A stretch of 64,000 nucleotides of DNA from Paenibacillus assamensis DSM 18201 (lineage in GTDB: Bacteria; Bacillota; Bacilli; Paenibacillales; Paenibacillaceae), in contig NZ_AULU01000013.1 of the NCBI RefSeq assembly GCF_000422445.1, forward strand, positions 1 through 64,000, given 5' to 3'. Position numbers and translations under genes: made by a program. Below the pieces are notes generated by a model. It was not told where the DNA came from and searched no databases. It saw only the letters and a list, made by a program, of their open reading frames with translations. This document shows positions 11,984-22,285 of the stretch, piece by piece. Numbering within the stretch: the stretch's first letter is position 1; each line of letters opens with the position of its first letter.

Positions 11984-12187
11984 TCACTCCTTCAAACCTG
12001 TTACGTCGTCAGGGACGCTTGTGCCGGCTACGAAGCCATAAGGACAAGTTCCCCGACAATTGGCGCAAACGGAGGGAAGGTTAAAACATGAAAAGCCCTC
12101 TAGTCGGATATCAAGCGCATTGTCGGGGTCTATGCTGATACGACATACATCGAGCATGTCGAAATTAATGAAATTGAGTTGTATCAT
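11984..12187 (-). CDS. possible small cysteine-rich protein upstream of dnaA
   Basis: A 67-codon ORF lies between the oriC box cluster and dnaA. Its stop overlaps the dnaA ribosome-binding site. The product has a compact cysteine cluster, [14 protein letters not shown], with a fourth cysteine earlier (FSCFN) that could bind metal. Its amino-acid composition looks protein-like. Against it, no Shine-Dalgarno precedes ATG 12187, and a DnaA box abuts the start. I do not recognise the family. It could be a leader peptide coupled to dnaA, or chance. Confidence 0.35.
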   Translation of the reverse strand: MIQLNFINFDMLDVCRISIDPDNALDIRLEGFSCFNLPSVCANCRGTCPYGFVAGTSVPDDVTGLKE

Positions 12188-12572
12188 TTATCCACAATAC
12201 AAACAGATAAAAGAATAATAAAGTAAGGCTGAGGATAACTTGTTCACAACATTATCCACAGATTGTGCATAAGTCTGTAGCAAACGAAATTATTCACATC
12301 AGAAAAGCAATATAATCATAGCAGATGAGCCCTTATTTTTCAACGATAGGGCGTTTTTTATCCACAAATTCAATAACTTGTGTATAAAAATTATGTACAC
12401 CACAAGATATTGTTTACAACCTGTGATTTTTCGACATAATCCTTACGATTGCCGTCGAAATTTATGCACAGGTTATTAGGGGAAAACCGATTAAAACGAA
12501 AAGGTTTTGCACATGTGAATAACTGTGTAGAACGTAAACAGGAGTTATTTTCGTACGATAAGCTGTGGATAG
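12188..12572. other. oriC: oriC DnaA-box cluster upstream of dnaA
   Basis: Boxes matching TTATNCACA exactly lie at 12188-12196, 12252-12260, 12290-12298, 12358-12366 and 12462-12470 on plus, and at 12264-12272, 12379-12387 and 12514-12522 on minus. One-mismatch boxes lie at 12240-12248, 12391-12399, 12505-12513 and 12564-12572. Such density marks the initiator-binding half of a bipartite Bacillales origin. The flanking divergence of dnaA and rpmH agrees. Confidence 0.92.
12329..12359 (+). terminator. terminator-like hairpin inside oriC
   Basis: GCCCT pairs with AGGGC around a 14-nt loop, followed by GTTTTTTA. The T tract runs into a perfect DnaA box. No plus-strand gene that it would terminate is evident. 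Confidence 0.4.
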
Positions 12573-12739
12573 TTTATGTAGATCGCAAAGGATATATATT
12601 TATTAAGGAATGAAATGAGGAAGGACAGGATGAAGTGGTACATGGTGCTAGTAAGGAGGAGATGAAATACTAAAACCTCATTATTAAAGAAGAAAAAATC
12701 TTCAAATTGGCCAATGTGTACCGTTGAGAGGTGAATGAA

Positions 12740-12769
12740 TTGACTTTTCGGCTAAATTCTGATTAAATA
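12740..12769 (+). promoter_or_regulatory. candidate rpmH promoter
   Basis: TTGACT at 12740-12745 is followed after 17-18 nt by TTAAAT/TAAATA. It lies about 80 nt before rpmH and faces away from oriC. Confidence 0.5.
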
Positions 12770-12846
12770 TATAAAGGTATTTTTGCGAGACAAACAACAA
12801 CATTCGTAACGAATAGATTGACTCTCAAGAGGAGGTGCAAGCAGAA

Positions 12847-12981
12847 ATGAGACCTACTTTCAAACCGAACGTAAGCAAACGTAAAAAGAATCACGGTTTC
12901 CGTGCACGCATGAGCACGAAAAACGGCCGTAAGGTTCTAGCTGCTCGTCGTCAAAAAGGCAGAGCTAAGTTGAGCGCATAA
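12847..12981 (+). CDS. rpmH: ribosomal protein bL34
   Basis: Large-subunit protein bL34. The 44 codons encode a very basic product beginning [18 protein letters not shown] and containing [17 protein letters not shown], the family signature. AGGAGGTG lies upstream of ATG 12847. It is the first gene rightward of oriC, as in most Firmicutes, and a terminator separates it from rnpA. Confidence 0.97.
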   Translation: MRPTFKPNVSKRKKNHGFRARMSTKNGRKVLAARRQKGRAKLSA

Positions 12982-12995
12982 TTAAGTGTTTATGC

Positions 12996-13021
12996 AAGAC
13001 CACGGGTAGTGGTCTTTTTTT
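12996..13021 (+). terminator. intrinsic terminator after rpmH
   Basis: AAGACCAC pairs with GTGGTCTT around GGGTA, followed by a T run. It would limit read-through from rpmH into rnpA. Confidence 0.85.
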
Positions 13022-13197
13022 CTACCTAAATTCATGGACATTCGTCATATGTTCAGAAGGTAACTTTTGAATAACTTCTTTTAAAAGGTTTATTCTGCGG
13101 TGCTCAGGTACATACTTGGAGCAAGATAGTTTCTGAAATGGAAGCCTGATCCCGTATGATCTTGAACCTGAATTCGATGAGTGAGAGGAATGCGAAC

Positions 13198-13536
13198 GTG
13201 CAAAAACAATATCGTTTGAAAGACCGCAGAGATTTTGCTCGTGTATATCGCCATGGCCGATCAGCAGCGAATCGTCAGCTAGTTCTTTATGTCTTTCATC
13301 GTCCTGAGGTGGAGCGGTTCCGCGTCGGGATATCTGCAAGCAAAAAAATCGGAAATGCAGTGGTCCGTAATCGAATGAGACGTTTAATTAAGGAAATTAT
13401 GCGTTTGCAGGCAGATAAAATTATCGATCATGTCGATCTCGTATTTATCGTTCGTAACGGTGCGACAGAGATGGATTATGAGCAATTGCGGAAGAGCGTT
13501 CAACATGTGTGTAAACGAGCTTCTGTATATAGATAA
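13198..13536 (+). CDS. rnpA: ribonuclease P protein component
   Basis: Protein subunit of RNase P, which with the catalytic RNA removes tRNA 5' leaders. The 112-residue basic product contains the family signature in the RMRRLIKEIMR stretch, preceded by GISASKKIGNAVVRN. Start GTG 13198 has GAGAGG upstream and gives VQKQYRLKDRRDF, the typical N terminus. A longer in-frame start at 13156 would add residues without family character. It is followed by yidC. Confidence 0.94.
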   Translation: MQKQYRLKDRRDFARVYRHGRSAANRQLVLYVFHRPEVERFRVGISASKKIGNAVVRNRMRRLIKEIMRLQADKIIDHVDLVFIVRNGATEMDYEQLRKSVQHVCKRASVYR

Positions 13537-13628
13537 AAGTGCAGTACGATCAGATGATCAAGCGTTTCCATTGACTCGTAAAATATGATATATTTACAGT
13601 TGGAATCGGATGGTTTAGAGAGGAGTTA

Positions 13629-14402
13629 ATGCTATTGTCACTTAAGAAGTTGCTTAACAATCGCAAATGGCTTCTGGTGGCGGGGTCTATCATGCTGCTT
13701 GCAGTACTGACAGGATGTACGTCCATGGAAACAATGACAGAAGACCAACTTCGCAGCGGGAACTTCTGGGAGCGCAATGTAGTCTTGTACTTTACATTGG
13801 CACTCAACACGTTTGCAGACTGGTTCAATGGCGAGTACGTATTAGCTATATTGCTATTGACGATTATCGTTCGAACAGCTATTTTGCCGCTGACGATCAA
13901 ACAGATGCGCAGCTCTAAGGAAATGCAAAAGCTTCAACCGAAGCTGCTAGAATTGAAGAAGAAATACAAAGACAATCCGCAGAAACAACAGGAAGAAACG
14001 GTTAAGCTGTTCCAACAGCATAACGTTAATCCAATGGCGGGTTGCTTACCGATATTGATACAGATGCCGGTGTTCATTGCGTTGTACAACGCAATTTACT
14101 TGAACGAAGATATTCGACATCATACGTTCTTGTGGCTCCAGCTTGGTGAGCCAGATAAATGGGTACTGCCGATCCTCGCTGCTTTGACAACATTCATTCA
14201 ATCCAAAATGATGATGTCTCAAGCACCGGCACAGCCAGCTATGCAGTTTATGACGTTAGTATTCCCAGTATTGATTTTCATCATGTCGATGCAGTTCCCG
14301 GCAGCGTTGCCACTTTACTGGGTATTCAGTAATATTTACACGATTGTTCAGAACTTTTTCCTTTATCGGAACAATGATAAGGAGGTTCAACCGGCGAAAT
14401 GA
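13629..14402 (+). CDS. yidC: membrane protein insertase YidC/SpoIIIJ
   Basis: Inserts membrane proteins alone or with Sec. The N terminus is a lipoprotein signal with lipobox LTGC around residue 30, as in Gram-positive YidC1/SpoIIIJ. Five hydrophobic segments follow, with the conserved cytoplasmic loop KQMRSSKEMQKLQPK and the NPMAGCLPILIQMPVFIALY segment. The 257 residues are typical. AGGAG precedes ATG 13629. The stop overlaps the jag start (ATGA), so the two are translationally coupled. SpoIIIJ-type proteins also serve forespore development in Bacillus. Confidence 0.95.
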   Translation: MLLSLKKLLNNRKWLLVAGSIMLLAVLTGCTSMETMTEDQLRSGNFWERNVVLYFTLALNTFADWFNGEYVLAILLLTIIVRTAILPLTIKQMRSSKEMQKLQPKLLELKKKYKDNPQKQQEETVKLFQQHNVNPMAGCLPILIQMPVFIALYNAIYLNEDIRHHTFLWLQLGEPDKWVLPILAALTTFIQSKMMMSQAPAQPAMQFMTLVFPVLIFIMSMQFPAALPLYWVFSNIYTIVQNFFLYRNNDKEVQPAK

Positions 14403-15184
14403 AGACGTTAATTGTATCAGGAAAGACAATCGAACATGCAATTCAGAAAGGTTTGGCGGAACTGGGTGTGACGCAGGACCGTGTACAGGTTCGTATTTTG
14501 GAACAGCCTTCAAAGGGGTTCTTTGGCCTTATTGGTACAAAACCAGCTAAGGTAGAACTTACTGTCGAGGAAGCTGCTCAAACAGAAGACAAACCATTGG
14601 CAGCGAAGGGTCAATCAGAAGAGGGTAAGGCTTCTACCTCATCAGCTGTACAAGCAGTACCGGAAGAACAAGCGTTGTCAGATTCCGCACAGTCAGAAGA
14701 GAAAACAGTTCGTGCTAGCGTGCAAGATCAAACAGCAGGTGTCGAAGAGGCAAAACAGTTCATATTGGACGTTACTCAATCGATGGGGCTCGAAGTAGAG
14801 ATTGCGATAGTGAAGCGTAAAGACACGGTTGTATTCGATATTTCCGGTTCCGACCTTGGCCTAATTATTGGTCGTCGCGGCCAGACATTAGATTCCCTTC
14901 AATACTTGGCGAATTTGGTGGCCAACCGCTATTCTGAGCAGCATGTGCGTCTTGTCCTTGATGCAGAACAATTCCGTGATCGCCGGAAACAAACCTTGGA
15001 ATCGCTGGCTGAAAGGCTTGCGACCAAAACGGTTCGTACGCACAAGGAAATGATACTTGAGCCAATGACGCCGCAAGAACGCAAGATTATACATGCCAAG
15101 CTCCAGGATCATCCGAAGGTAAAGACGTACAGCAAGGGTGAAGAGCCTAATCGCCGTATCGTTATTGCCTTGAAATCACAATAA
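14399..15184 (+). CDS. jag: RNA-binding protein Jag/KhpB
   Basis: RNA-binding protein KhpB, also called Jag or EloR, linked to cell elongation and small-RNA biology in other Firmicutes. Domains in order: Jag-N (residues 1-52, with SKGFFGLIGTKPA), an acidic low-complexity linker (about 55-115), KH (IIGRRGQTLDSLQYLANLVANR) and R3H in the C-terminal 60 residues. The 261 residues are usual. It overlaps yidC by four bases and ends before a strong terminator, so yidC-jag is a unit. Confidence 0.94.
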   Translation: MKTLIVSGKTIEHAIQKGLAELGVTQDRVQVRILEQPSKGFFGLIGTKPAKVELTVEEAAQTEDKPLAAKGQSEEGKASTSSAVQAVPEEQALSDSAQSEEKTVRASVQDQTAGVEEAKQFILDVTQSMGLEVEIAIVKRKDTVVFDISGSDLGLIIGRRGQTLDSLQYLANLVANRYSEQHVRLVLDAEQFRDRRKQTLESLAERLATKTVRTHKEMILEPMTPQERKIIHAKLQDHPKVKTYSKGEEPNRRIVIALKSQ

Positions 15185-15268
15185 CCTTATAAGAATGAAC
15201 GTATAGTGATTGTTTATTAACAAGCTCTTATAGATGTTATCGTTGCAGGATGAGGAACGAATGTGCGC

Positions 15269-15323
15269 AATGATTGTCCCTCTGCCCCTAGTAGGCAGGT
15301 AAGGGACAGTCATTGCTTTTTTT
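15269..15323 (+). terminator. intrinsic terminator after jag
   Basis: A long stem pairs AATGATTGTCCC..CTGCC with GGCAG..GGGACAGTCATT, and GCTTTTTTT follows. This is one of the strongest terminators in the window. Confidence 0.92.
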
Positions 15324-15345
15324 CTAGAGGTGGAGGTAAACATAT

Positions 15346-16722
15346 ATGATGACGGAAACAATTGCTGCTATATCTACGCCGCTTGGTGAGGGCGGTATTG
15401 CGGTCATCCGTGTAAGCGGAGAGACAGCTGTGCAGGAAGTGGAACGCATCTTCCAATCAAAGACGAAGTTGACTGAGGCAGCAAGCCATACGGTTAACTA
15501 TGGATACATTGTCGATCCGGATACAAATGAGCAAATTGAAGAAGTATTAGTTACAGTAATGCTCGCACCGCGTTCTTATACAATGGAAAACGTTGTTGAG
15601 ATTAACGTTCATGGTGGCGTTGTGTCCATGCGTCGCGTCATGGAACTGCTGCTGAAGCTAGACATTCGTGTAGCGGAGCCAGGTGAATTTACGAAGCGTG
15701 CATTTTTAAATGGACGTATCGATTTATCTCAAGCTGAGGCAGTTATGGACTTAATCCGCTCCAAATCAGACCGTGCCTTTGATGTCGCGATGAAGCAGGC
15801 TCAAGGCCAGCTGTCGAAGCGAATCAAAGATTTGCGTTATACGTTAGTGGAGACGCTTGCCCATATTGAAGTAAATATTGATTACCCAGAGCATGATGTA
15901 GATGAGCTTACAAGTAATTTTATTCAAGATAAATGCGGACAGGTTATGGCCGAGATCGATAAGCTGCTTAAGACTGCATCTGAGGGCAAAATACTAAGGG
16001 AAGGCATTATGACTGCAATCGTTGGTCGTCCTAACGTAGGTAAGTCCTCGTTGCTTAATGCGCTTGCTCAAGACAATAAAGCGATTGTCACAGATATTCC
16101 AGGTACGACGCGTGATGTTATTGAGGAAATGATTACGATTAATGGGATTCCACTACGCTTGTTAGATACTGCCGGTATACGTGAAACCAATGATGTTGTA
16201 GAGCGTATCGGGGTAGAGCGTTCCCGTACAGCGCTGCAGGATGCAGACCTTGTCTTGTTCGTTGTGAACTATAATGAACCATTGCAAGCTGATGAACGTG
16301 AATGGCTGCAGCAAATTGAAGGTAGACAAGTTATCATCATTGTGAATAAAATGGACTTGCCTAATGAATTAGATGAACAGGAACTAGCTGCCCTAGCAGG
16401 CCGATTCCCAATCGTAAAAATGTCTGCGATGCTGCAAGATGGTATTGATGCGTTAGAATCCGCTATTTCTGAGCTATTTTTCAGTGGAAAAGTGGAATCC
16501 AATGATGCCACATATGTGAGTAATGTGCGTCATATTGGCTTGCTCCATAAGGCGCGTCGTTCCTTGCAAGATGCGGTTGAAGCGTCTCAAGCAGGCATCC
16601 CAATCGATATTATGCAAATTGATGTCCGTACAGGTTGGGAGCTGTTAGGTGAGATTGTTGGTGATTCGGTAGGCGAGTCCTTGATTGATCAAATCTTCTC
16701 ACAATTCTGTTTAGGCAAATAA
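15346..16722 (+). CDS. mnmE: tRNA modification GTPase MnmE
   Basis: GTPase that with MnmG installs the 5-carboxymethylaminomethyl group on wobble uridine of certain tRNAs. It has an N-terminal folate-binding domain (about 1-120), a helical domain interrupted by a G domain with [15 protein letters not shown] and NKMD, and the C-terminal catalytic cysteine in FCLGK (usually FCIGK). The 458 residues are normal. Two tandem ATGs follow GGAGG; the first is taken. It starts a new unit after the jag terminator, with mnmG next. Confidence 0.97.
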   Translation: MMTETIAAISTPLGEGGIAVIRVSGETAVQEVERIFQSKTKLTEAASHTVNYGYIVDPDTNEQIEEVLVTVMLAPRSYTMENVVEINVHGGVVSMRRVMELLLKLDIRVAEPGEFTKRAFLNGRIDLSQAEAVMDLIRSKSDRAFDVAMKQAQGQLSKRIKDLRYTLVETLAHIEVNIDYPEHDVDELTSNFIQDKCGQVMAEIDKLLKTASEGKILREGIMTAIVGRPNVGKSSLLNALAQDNKAIVTDIPGTTRDVIEEMITINGIPLRLLDTAGIRETNDVVERIGVERSRTALQDADLVLFVVNYNEPLQADEREWLQQIEGRQVIIIVNKMDLPNELDEQELAALAGRFPIVKMSAMLQDGIDALESAISELFFSGKVESNDATYVSNVRHIGLLHKARRSLQDAVEASQAGIPIDIMQIDVRTGWELLGEIVGDSVGESLIDQIFSQFCLGK

Positions 16723-16892
16723 GGTAAGTTGGTTAAGTCGTTTTGGTAAGCGGATAAAGCCGCTTGTGTATAGGAAGAAGTTTATTTTAGTAAAATTGCT
16801 TTAAGGGAACTAGTTGTGGATAAAGGTGAAGTGTTCAGCTTCCCATTTAGACCGTAGTTCATGAGCTTAGAGCGATGAAGGAGGGACATTAG

Positions 16893-18800
16893 ATGCCATT
16901 CGTTGCAGGTGAGTACGATGTTATCGTAGTAGGAGCAGGGCATGCAGGTTGTGAAGCTGCTTTGGCTTCCGCTCGTATGGGATGTAACACGCTTCTCTTG
17001 ACGATTAACTTGGATATGGTCGCATTTATGCCGTGTAATCCATCAATTGGCGGACCTGCTAAAGGTCATGTCGTGCGTGAAATTGATGCGCTTGGCGGAG
17101 AAATGGGCCGTAATATTGATAAAACATACATTCAAATGCGTATGTTAAATACGGGTAAAGGACCTGCTGTTCACGCTTTGCGTGCGCAAGCAGATAAATT
17201 CCTTTATCAGCATCAAATGAAGGAAACGATTGAGAATACGCCGAACTTGACGCTTCGTCAAGGTATGGTTGAGGAACTAATCGTTGAAGATGGTCGCTGT
17301 GTTGGGGTTGAAGCAAAAGGTGGCGCACAATACTTTGCGAAGGCAGTCGTTGTTACGACAGGTACGTATTTACGCGGTAAAGTTATTGTTGGCGAACTTA
17401 TTTATGAGAGTGGCCCGAACAACCAGCAGCCTTCTTTGAAGCTGTCTGAAAGTTTGAAAAACCTTGGACTTGAACTCGTACGATTCAAGACAGGAACACC
17501 ACCTCGTGTTCATGGAGATACGATTGATTTTAGCAAGACCGAGATACAACCTGGTGATGATAAGCCCAAATTCTTCTCCTATGAGACGAAGCATGCGGAC
17601 AATGAGCAACTTCCGTGCTGGTTGACGTATACATCAGCAGATACGCATCAGATTATTAACAGCAACTTGGATAGAGCACCTATGTTCTCTGGGGTTATTG
17701 AAGGCACAGGTCCACGCTATTGTCCATCTATTGAGGACAAAATCGTTCGTTTTGCTGATAAGCCAAAGCATCAAATTTTCTTAGAGCCAGAAGGAAAAAA
17801 TACGCGTGAGTATTACGTACAAGGTCTTTCTACAAGCATGCCGGAAGATGTACAGCTTCGTATTCTTCGTTCCATCCCAGGTCTAGAGAACGTAGAAATG
17901 ATGCGTACAGGCTACGCGATTGAATATGATGCTGTTGTACCGACACAGTTGTGGCCATCTCTTGAAACGAAAAAGGTAGATAGCCTATTTACAGCGGGAC
18001 AAATTAACGGTACTTCTGGCTATGAAGAAGCAGCGGGTCAAGGTCTTATGGCTGGTATTAACGCAGCACGCAAAGTGCAGGGAAAAGAACCGGTTATTTT
18101 GACTCGTTCTCAAGGTTATATCGGGGTTCTTATTGATGACCTCGTAACTAAGGGAACGAATGAACCTTATCGCTTGCTTACTTCGCGTGCAGAATACCGT
18201 TTGCTGCTCCGTCATGATAATGCGGATCTCCGTCTAACACCGACGGGTCGTGAGATTGGATTGATTACGGATGAGCGCTTTGCTGCATTCGAAGAGAAAG
18301 TTTCTCTAATCGAGCAGGAGACGGCACGCTTGAAAGAAACTCGTGTTCGTCCAGATGAGACGGTTCAGGCGATGCTGCAGGAAGCTAATTCTGCGCCATT
18401 AGTGAACGGTATTGATGCATTAACATTGCTTCGTCGTCCTGAGCTTTCCTACGCTCATATCGAGAGTTTATATCCATCTCCACTACCATTGGATGAGGAC
18501 ATGAAGGAACAGGTTGAGATTCAAGTGAAGTATGCGGGCTATATTGATAAGCAGCTCATCCAAGTAGAACGTCTACAGAAAATGGAGAAGAAGCGTATTC
18601 CGGAAGATATCGATTACAGCCTTATTCATGGGCTTGCGATGGAAGCGAAGCAAAAGATGGATCGCATTCGTCCGCTATCTATCGGTCAAGCATCGCGTAT
18701 TGCTGGGGTAACACCTGCTGATATTTCGATCTTGCTTGTTTATTTGGAGCATTATAACCGTGTAACGGCGAAAAAGCATGCGGAAACGGATGCTGGATAA
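16893..18800 (+). CDS. mnmG: tRNA uridine modification enzyme MnmG (GidA)
   Basis: FAD-dependent partner of MnmE in wobble-uridine modification. The Rossmann FAD motif [12 protein letters not shown] is at residues 12-23. Conserved segments include [24 protein letters not shown] and the [13 protein letters not shown] region. The 635 residues fit the long form. ATG 16893 is preceded by GAAGGAGGG. A gap of 170 bases separates it from mnmE, and no terminator was seen there. Confidence 0.97.
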   Translation: MPFVAGEYDVIVVGAGHAGCEAALASARMGCNTLLLTINLDMVAFMPCNPSIGGPAKGHVVREIDALGGEMGRNIDKTYIQMRMLNTGKGPAVHALRAQADKFLYQHQMKETIENTPNLTLRQGMVEELIVEDGRCVGVEAKGGAQYFAKAVVVTTGTYLRGKVIVGELIYESGPNNQQPSLKLSESLKNLGLELVRFKTGTPPRVHGDTIDFSKTEIQPGDDKPKFFSYETKHADNEQLPCWLTYTSADTHQIINSNLDRAPMFSGVIEGTGPRYCPSIEDKIVRFADKPKHQIFLEPEGKNTREYYVQGLSTSMPEDVQLRILRSIPGLENVEMMRTGYAIEYDAVVPTQLWPSLETKKVDSLFTAGQINGTSGYEEAAGQGLMAGINAARKVQGKEPVILTRSQGYIGVLIDDLVTKGTNEPYRLLTSRAEYRLLLRHDNADLRLTPTGREIGLITDERFAAFEEKVSLIEQETARLKETRVRPDETVQAMLQEANSAPLVNGIDALTLLRRPELSYAHIESLYPSPLPLDEDMKEQVEIQVKYAGYIDKQLIQVERLQKMEKKRIPEDIDYSLIHGLAMEAKQKMDRIRPLSIGQASRIAGVTPADISILLVYLEHYNRVTAKKHAETDAG

Positions 18801-18876
18801 ATGATGATGACGGCTCAATGTTCACGTTACGTGTTCGTTGAGCCGTTATGCAGTCTTGACGAGGGAGAACGGAACT

Positions 18877-19599
18877 ATGGATCAAATTCAACAACAGTTA
18901 CTGGATTGGCTTGCTCCACACGGAATATCTGTTACAGAGCGCCAATTCGAACAACTTGATCAGTATGTGGACATATTGGCTGATTGGAATGAAAGAATGA
19001 ACTTGACGGGAATTACGGAGCGTGCGGCCGTATATGAGAAGCATTTTTATGACTCATTAACGTTGGCATTCTATGTACCGATGGACAAGATCAATACTAT
19101 GATCGACGTAGGATCCGGAGCGGGATTCCCAGGTATTCCACTGAAAATTTTATTTCCTCATGTAAAGCTTACGATTATCGATTCTCTGAATAAACGCATC
19201 GGTTTCTTGAAGCACCTTGCTGCAGAGTTAGGGCTTGAGGATGTGAACGGTGTGCATGCTCGTGCAGAGGAGGCAGCGCGTAAGCCTGAGCACCGTGATC
19301 AATATGATCTTGCTACAGCTCGTGCAGTTGCGCGTATGAACGTATTAAATGAGTTCTGTTTGCCATTTGTGCGCCCAGGTGGAACATTTGCTGCGATGAA
19401 AGGTAATAATCCAGCAGAAGAAATTGCAGAGGCTTCACGCAGCCTTCAGCTGCTTCTGGCGAAGCGTACAGCTGATCATAAGCTGCTGCTTCCATTGGAA
19501 CAATCTGAGCGTCATATTGTTCTTGTGGAAAAGACGGGTAAAACGCCGAAAGCTTATCCACGTAAGCCGGGTACGCCAATGAAAGAACCACTCGTTTAG
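18877..19599 (+). CDS. rsmG: 16S rRNA methyltransferase RsmG (GidB)
   Basis: SAM-dependent N7 methylation of a guanosine in the 530 loop of 16S rRNA; loss causes low-level streptomycin resistance in other bacteria. The SAM-binding motif DVGSGAGFPGIPLKI lies near residue 72. The 240-residue length matches B. subtilis. ATG 18877 follows GAGGGAGAACGG; an earlier in-frame start at 18838 is not supported. It ends the mnmE-mnmG-rsmG series before a terminator. Confidence 0.96.
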   Translation: MDQIQQQLLDWLAPHGISVTERQFEQLDQYVDILADWNERMNLTGITERAAVYEKHFYDSLTLAFYVPMDKINTMIDVGSGAGFPGIPLKILFPHVKLTIIDSLNKRIGFLKHLAAELGLEDVNGVHARAEEAARKPEHRDQYDLATARAVARMNVLNEFCLPFVRPGGTFAAMKGNNPAEEIAEASRSLQLLLAKRTADHKLLLPLEQSERHIVLVEKTGKTPKAYPRKPGTPMKEPLV

Positions 19600-19689
19600 A
19601 TTGAAAAAATTGAAAAATATAAGCTATACTGCATGGGTTATTGGATATGCATGAGTAAATACTGCATCGTTTCATGCACTCGATAGGAG

Positions 19690-19722
19690 GCTATCTTTCT
19701 ACTTAGGAAAGATAGCTTTTTT
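19690..19722 (+). terminator. intrinsic terminator after rsmG
   Basis: GCTATCTTTC pairs with GAAAGATAGC, followed by TTTTTTG. Confidence 0.9.
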
Positions 19723-19979
19723 GTTTCCCGATCAAGGTTACTCGTCATTAGAAGAAGTTCATTGCATTGGGGATGTACAATGAAGGTATTTAATAATGTG
19801 TGCTGCAATAAAAATGGAAAATAATTGGTTTTACAGCATGCTATATGCTAAAATAGCTGATTGATTATTTAAGTTCTAAAAATGATAGGGAAACTTCACG
19901 TGGAGTTGCATTTATTCTATCTATTTTGCTTGAAAATATGATACGATACAGATATAGGAATCTGGTAATGAGGCGGTAA

Positions 19980-19995
19980 TGTTTCACGTGAAACA
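19980..19995. promoter_or_regulatory. parS: parS site upstream of noc
   Basis: TGTTTCACGTGAAACA is a perfect 16-bp palindrome of the ParB recognition sequence. It lies in the otherwise gene-free stretch 19,723-20,298. A weaker palindrome, AACTTCACGTGGAGTT, lies about 90 bases to the left. Apart from these I see nothing definite in that stretch. Confidence 0.88.
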
Positions 19996-20298
19996 TTAAG
20001 CGCTTGGTAGTGTCTCCAATTACTTGGAACTTAAGTAGTTGATAGAAATAAGCAGGAATATAATTCAAGTAAGTAGAATAGGTAACAAAGGCATTGCAGT
20101 AGTGTATGAAGATAAGCTGTGATGCAATGTAGGACAATGGTTGAACATGCTGAATTTACTAGTCCTAGTAGGAAATATATAAATCTCCACCGTTTGTTGG
20201 GAGATAGGATAGCTGAAGCTCGTCGTCGTTGCATTGATGCTAGTGAGAGCTTGGCGTTTGTCTGGCATTACTATGAAGTTAGGTGGTAGAACATACAG

Positions 20299-21114
20299 AT
20301 GAAAGAACAACTTTCTCGGTTACTGGGGTTTGCGGATCGTCAGGCTCAAGATGAGGTAAAGATGCTTCCTGTAGGAGACATCGCAATGAGCCCATACCAA
20401 CCGCGAACGGTGTTTGATGACGATCGTATTGATGAATTGGCACAAACGATTAAAACACATGGTGTTATTCAGCCAATCGTCGTTCGTCCTCGCAACGGTA
20501 AATATGAAATTATTGCAGGTGAGCGCCGCTATCGTGCTGTAACAAAGCTTGGTCACGCAACGATTCCTGCTATTATTCGTGAATTTAATGATTCTCAGGC
20601 TGCTTCGATTGCTTTAATCGAGAACTTGCAGCGGGAGGGATTAACTTCGATCGAGGAAGCTGTCGCCTATCAAAAACTGATTGATCTGCATGATTTGACG
20701 CAGGAAAGTCTGGCTCAACGGCTAGGCAAGAGTCAGTCGACGATAGCGAATAAAATACGTCTGCTTCAGTTACCTGAAGGAGTAAAGCAAGCATTGATGG
20801 AGCGTAAAGTATCTGAGCGTCATGCTAGAGCTTTACTCGGTCTTGAGTCTGAAGATCTTCAGCTTAAACTATTGGAAGAAATCATTTCAAAAGAGCTGAA
20901 TGTAAAGCAGACAGAAGCTAGAGTTGCATTTTATAAGCAAATTCATACACCGAAGAAATCTAAGCGTGTTTCCTACACGAAGGACGTGCGGTTAGCCCTT
21001 AATACGATTCGTCAATCGGTAGATATGATTTCTGGCTCTGGTATGGCTATTAAGACAGACGAACGTGATCATGATGATCACTATGAAATCGTTATTCGCA
21101 TACCAAAGCGATAA
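20299..21114 (+). CDS. noc: nucleoid occlusion protein Noc
   Basis: ParB-family DNA-binding protein that blocks Z-ring assembly over the chromosome. The N-terminal 9 residues (MKEQLSRLL) resemble the Noc membrane-targeting amphipathic helix. The ParB/Srx CTP-binding domain has AGERRYRA. The helix-turn-helix is [19 protein letters not shown]. The 271 residues and position next to rsmG match B. subtilis noc. It is a paralogue of the parB gene 1.2 kb downstream; position and N terminus support Noc over ParB. Confidence 0.9.
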   Translation: MKEQLSRLLGFADRQAQDEVKMLPVGDIAMSPYQPRTVFDDDRIDELAQTIKTHGVIQPIVVRPRNGKYEIIAGERRYRAVTKLGHATIPAIIREFNDSQAASIALIENLQREGLTSIEEAVAYQKLIDLHDLTQESLAQRLGKSQSTIANKIRLLQLPEGVKQALMERKVSERHARALLGLESEDLQLKLLEEIISKELNVKQTEARVAFYKQIHTPKKSKRVSYTKDVRLALNTIRQSVDMISGSGMAIKTDERDHDDHYEIVIRIPKR

Positions 21115-21167
21115 TTTAACTTGCGATTGGATTGGATAGCCCGCCATTCATCATGAACCTATGGAGC

Positions 21168-21190
21168 AAGCGGCACATGCCGCTTTTTTT
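21168..21190 (+). terminator. intrinsic terminator after noc
   Basis: AGCGGC pairs with GCCGCT around ACAT, followed by seven T. The remaining 21,191-21,520 region before parA shows nothing else I can define. Confidence 0.88.
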
Positions 21191-21520
21191 ATTTAACGGG
21201 ATGCAGTAGTGAATGCAGCAAGTTCGTTAAGGGTTCGTGCAGCAGATGGTAATGGAATATGTAATAAGCTCCACTAGCGGTAGTGTATACGTTATATAGG
21301 GCTATTCCACAATAGCGCCGCTGTATGACAACATAACTAGAAATGCTCAATTATTTTGTAATGAAGTATGTTATGTAAGCAAGGTTGATCGTTAATTACA
21401 TGTACAATTAACTCATGGAATTAGTCTACCAAGGCAAAGGACAATACAGAATCTTCGTGAACAAATAGTTCTGTTTAGCAGCTAGATGGTACGACAAGAA
21501 AGGGCATTGGGGTGAGAGGA

Positions 21521-22285
21521 ATGGCGGCTAAAATCATTGCCATTACCAACCAAAAAGGCGGAGTAGGGAAAACAACTACCACCGTCAACTTGGGTGCAGG
21601 GCTAGCGATATTAGGCAAAAGAGTGCTGCTCGTTGATATTGATCCACAAGGTAACACGACAAGCGGCGTAGGTGTAAACAAAGCGGATGTAGCAAATTGT
21701 ATTTATGATGTCATTATTAATGATATTCATCCACAGGAAGCCGTTCTAAAAACCAATGTTGAAGGTATGGATATATTACCGGCGACGATCCAACTAGCTG
21801 GAGCTGAGATAGAACTTGTGCCAACGATATCACGTGAAGTTAGATTAAAGAAATCACTTCAGTTGGTGTCTCATCAGTACGACTATATCTTGATTGATTG
21901 TCCTCCTTCCTTAGGTATTTTGACGATTAATTCCCTTACGGCTGCTCAATCGGTTATCATTCCGATTCAGTGTGAGTATTATGCGCTTGAAGGGTTGAGC
22001 CAGCTTCTCAATACGGTACGTCTTGTACAGAAGCATTTAAACACGGCTCTTCAGATTGAAGGAGTTTTGCTAACGATGTTGGATGCCCGCACCAATCTTG
22101 GCCTTCAAGTCATCGAAGAAGTAAAAAAATACTTCCAGGCAAAAGTGTATCAAACCATTATTCCGCGTAACGTACGCTTAAGCGAGGCGCCATCGCATGG
22201 TCAATCGATTATGACCTATGATTCAAGATCAAAAGGTGCAGAAGTATATTTGGAACTGGCGAAGGAAGTGATAACGTATGAGTAA
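21521..22285 (+). CDS. parA: chromosome partitioning ATPase ParA (Soj)
   Basis: Deviant Walker ATPase that moves origins with ParB and, in Bacillus, regulates DnaA. The P-loop KGGVGKTTT begins near residue 11 and the Walker A' motif VDIDPQGN follows near 38. The DCPPSLGIL segment is typical. ATG 21521, giving MAAKIIAITNQ, aligns with related proteins; an in-frame GTG three codons upstream is possible. Its end overlaps the parB start by eight bases. Confidence 0.95.
   Translation: MAAKIIAITNQKGGVGKTTTTVNLGAGLAILGKRVLLVDIDPQGNTTSGVGVNKADVANCIYDVIINDIHPQEAVLKTNVEGMDILPATIQLAGAEIELVPTISREVRLKKSLQLVSHQYDYILIDCPPSLGILTINSLTAAQSVIIPIQCEYYALEGLSQLLNTVRLVQKHLNTALQIEGVLLTMLDARTNLGLQVIEEVKKYFQAKVYQTIIPRNVRLSEAPSHGQSIMTYDSRSKGAEVYLELAKEVITYE

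Noticed and set aside
12616-12666. short frame MRKDRMKWYMVLVRRR before rpmH
   Set aside because: Sixteen codons without supporting context; AGGAGGAG inside it precedes no gene start.
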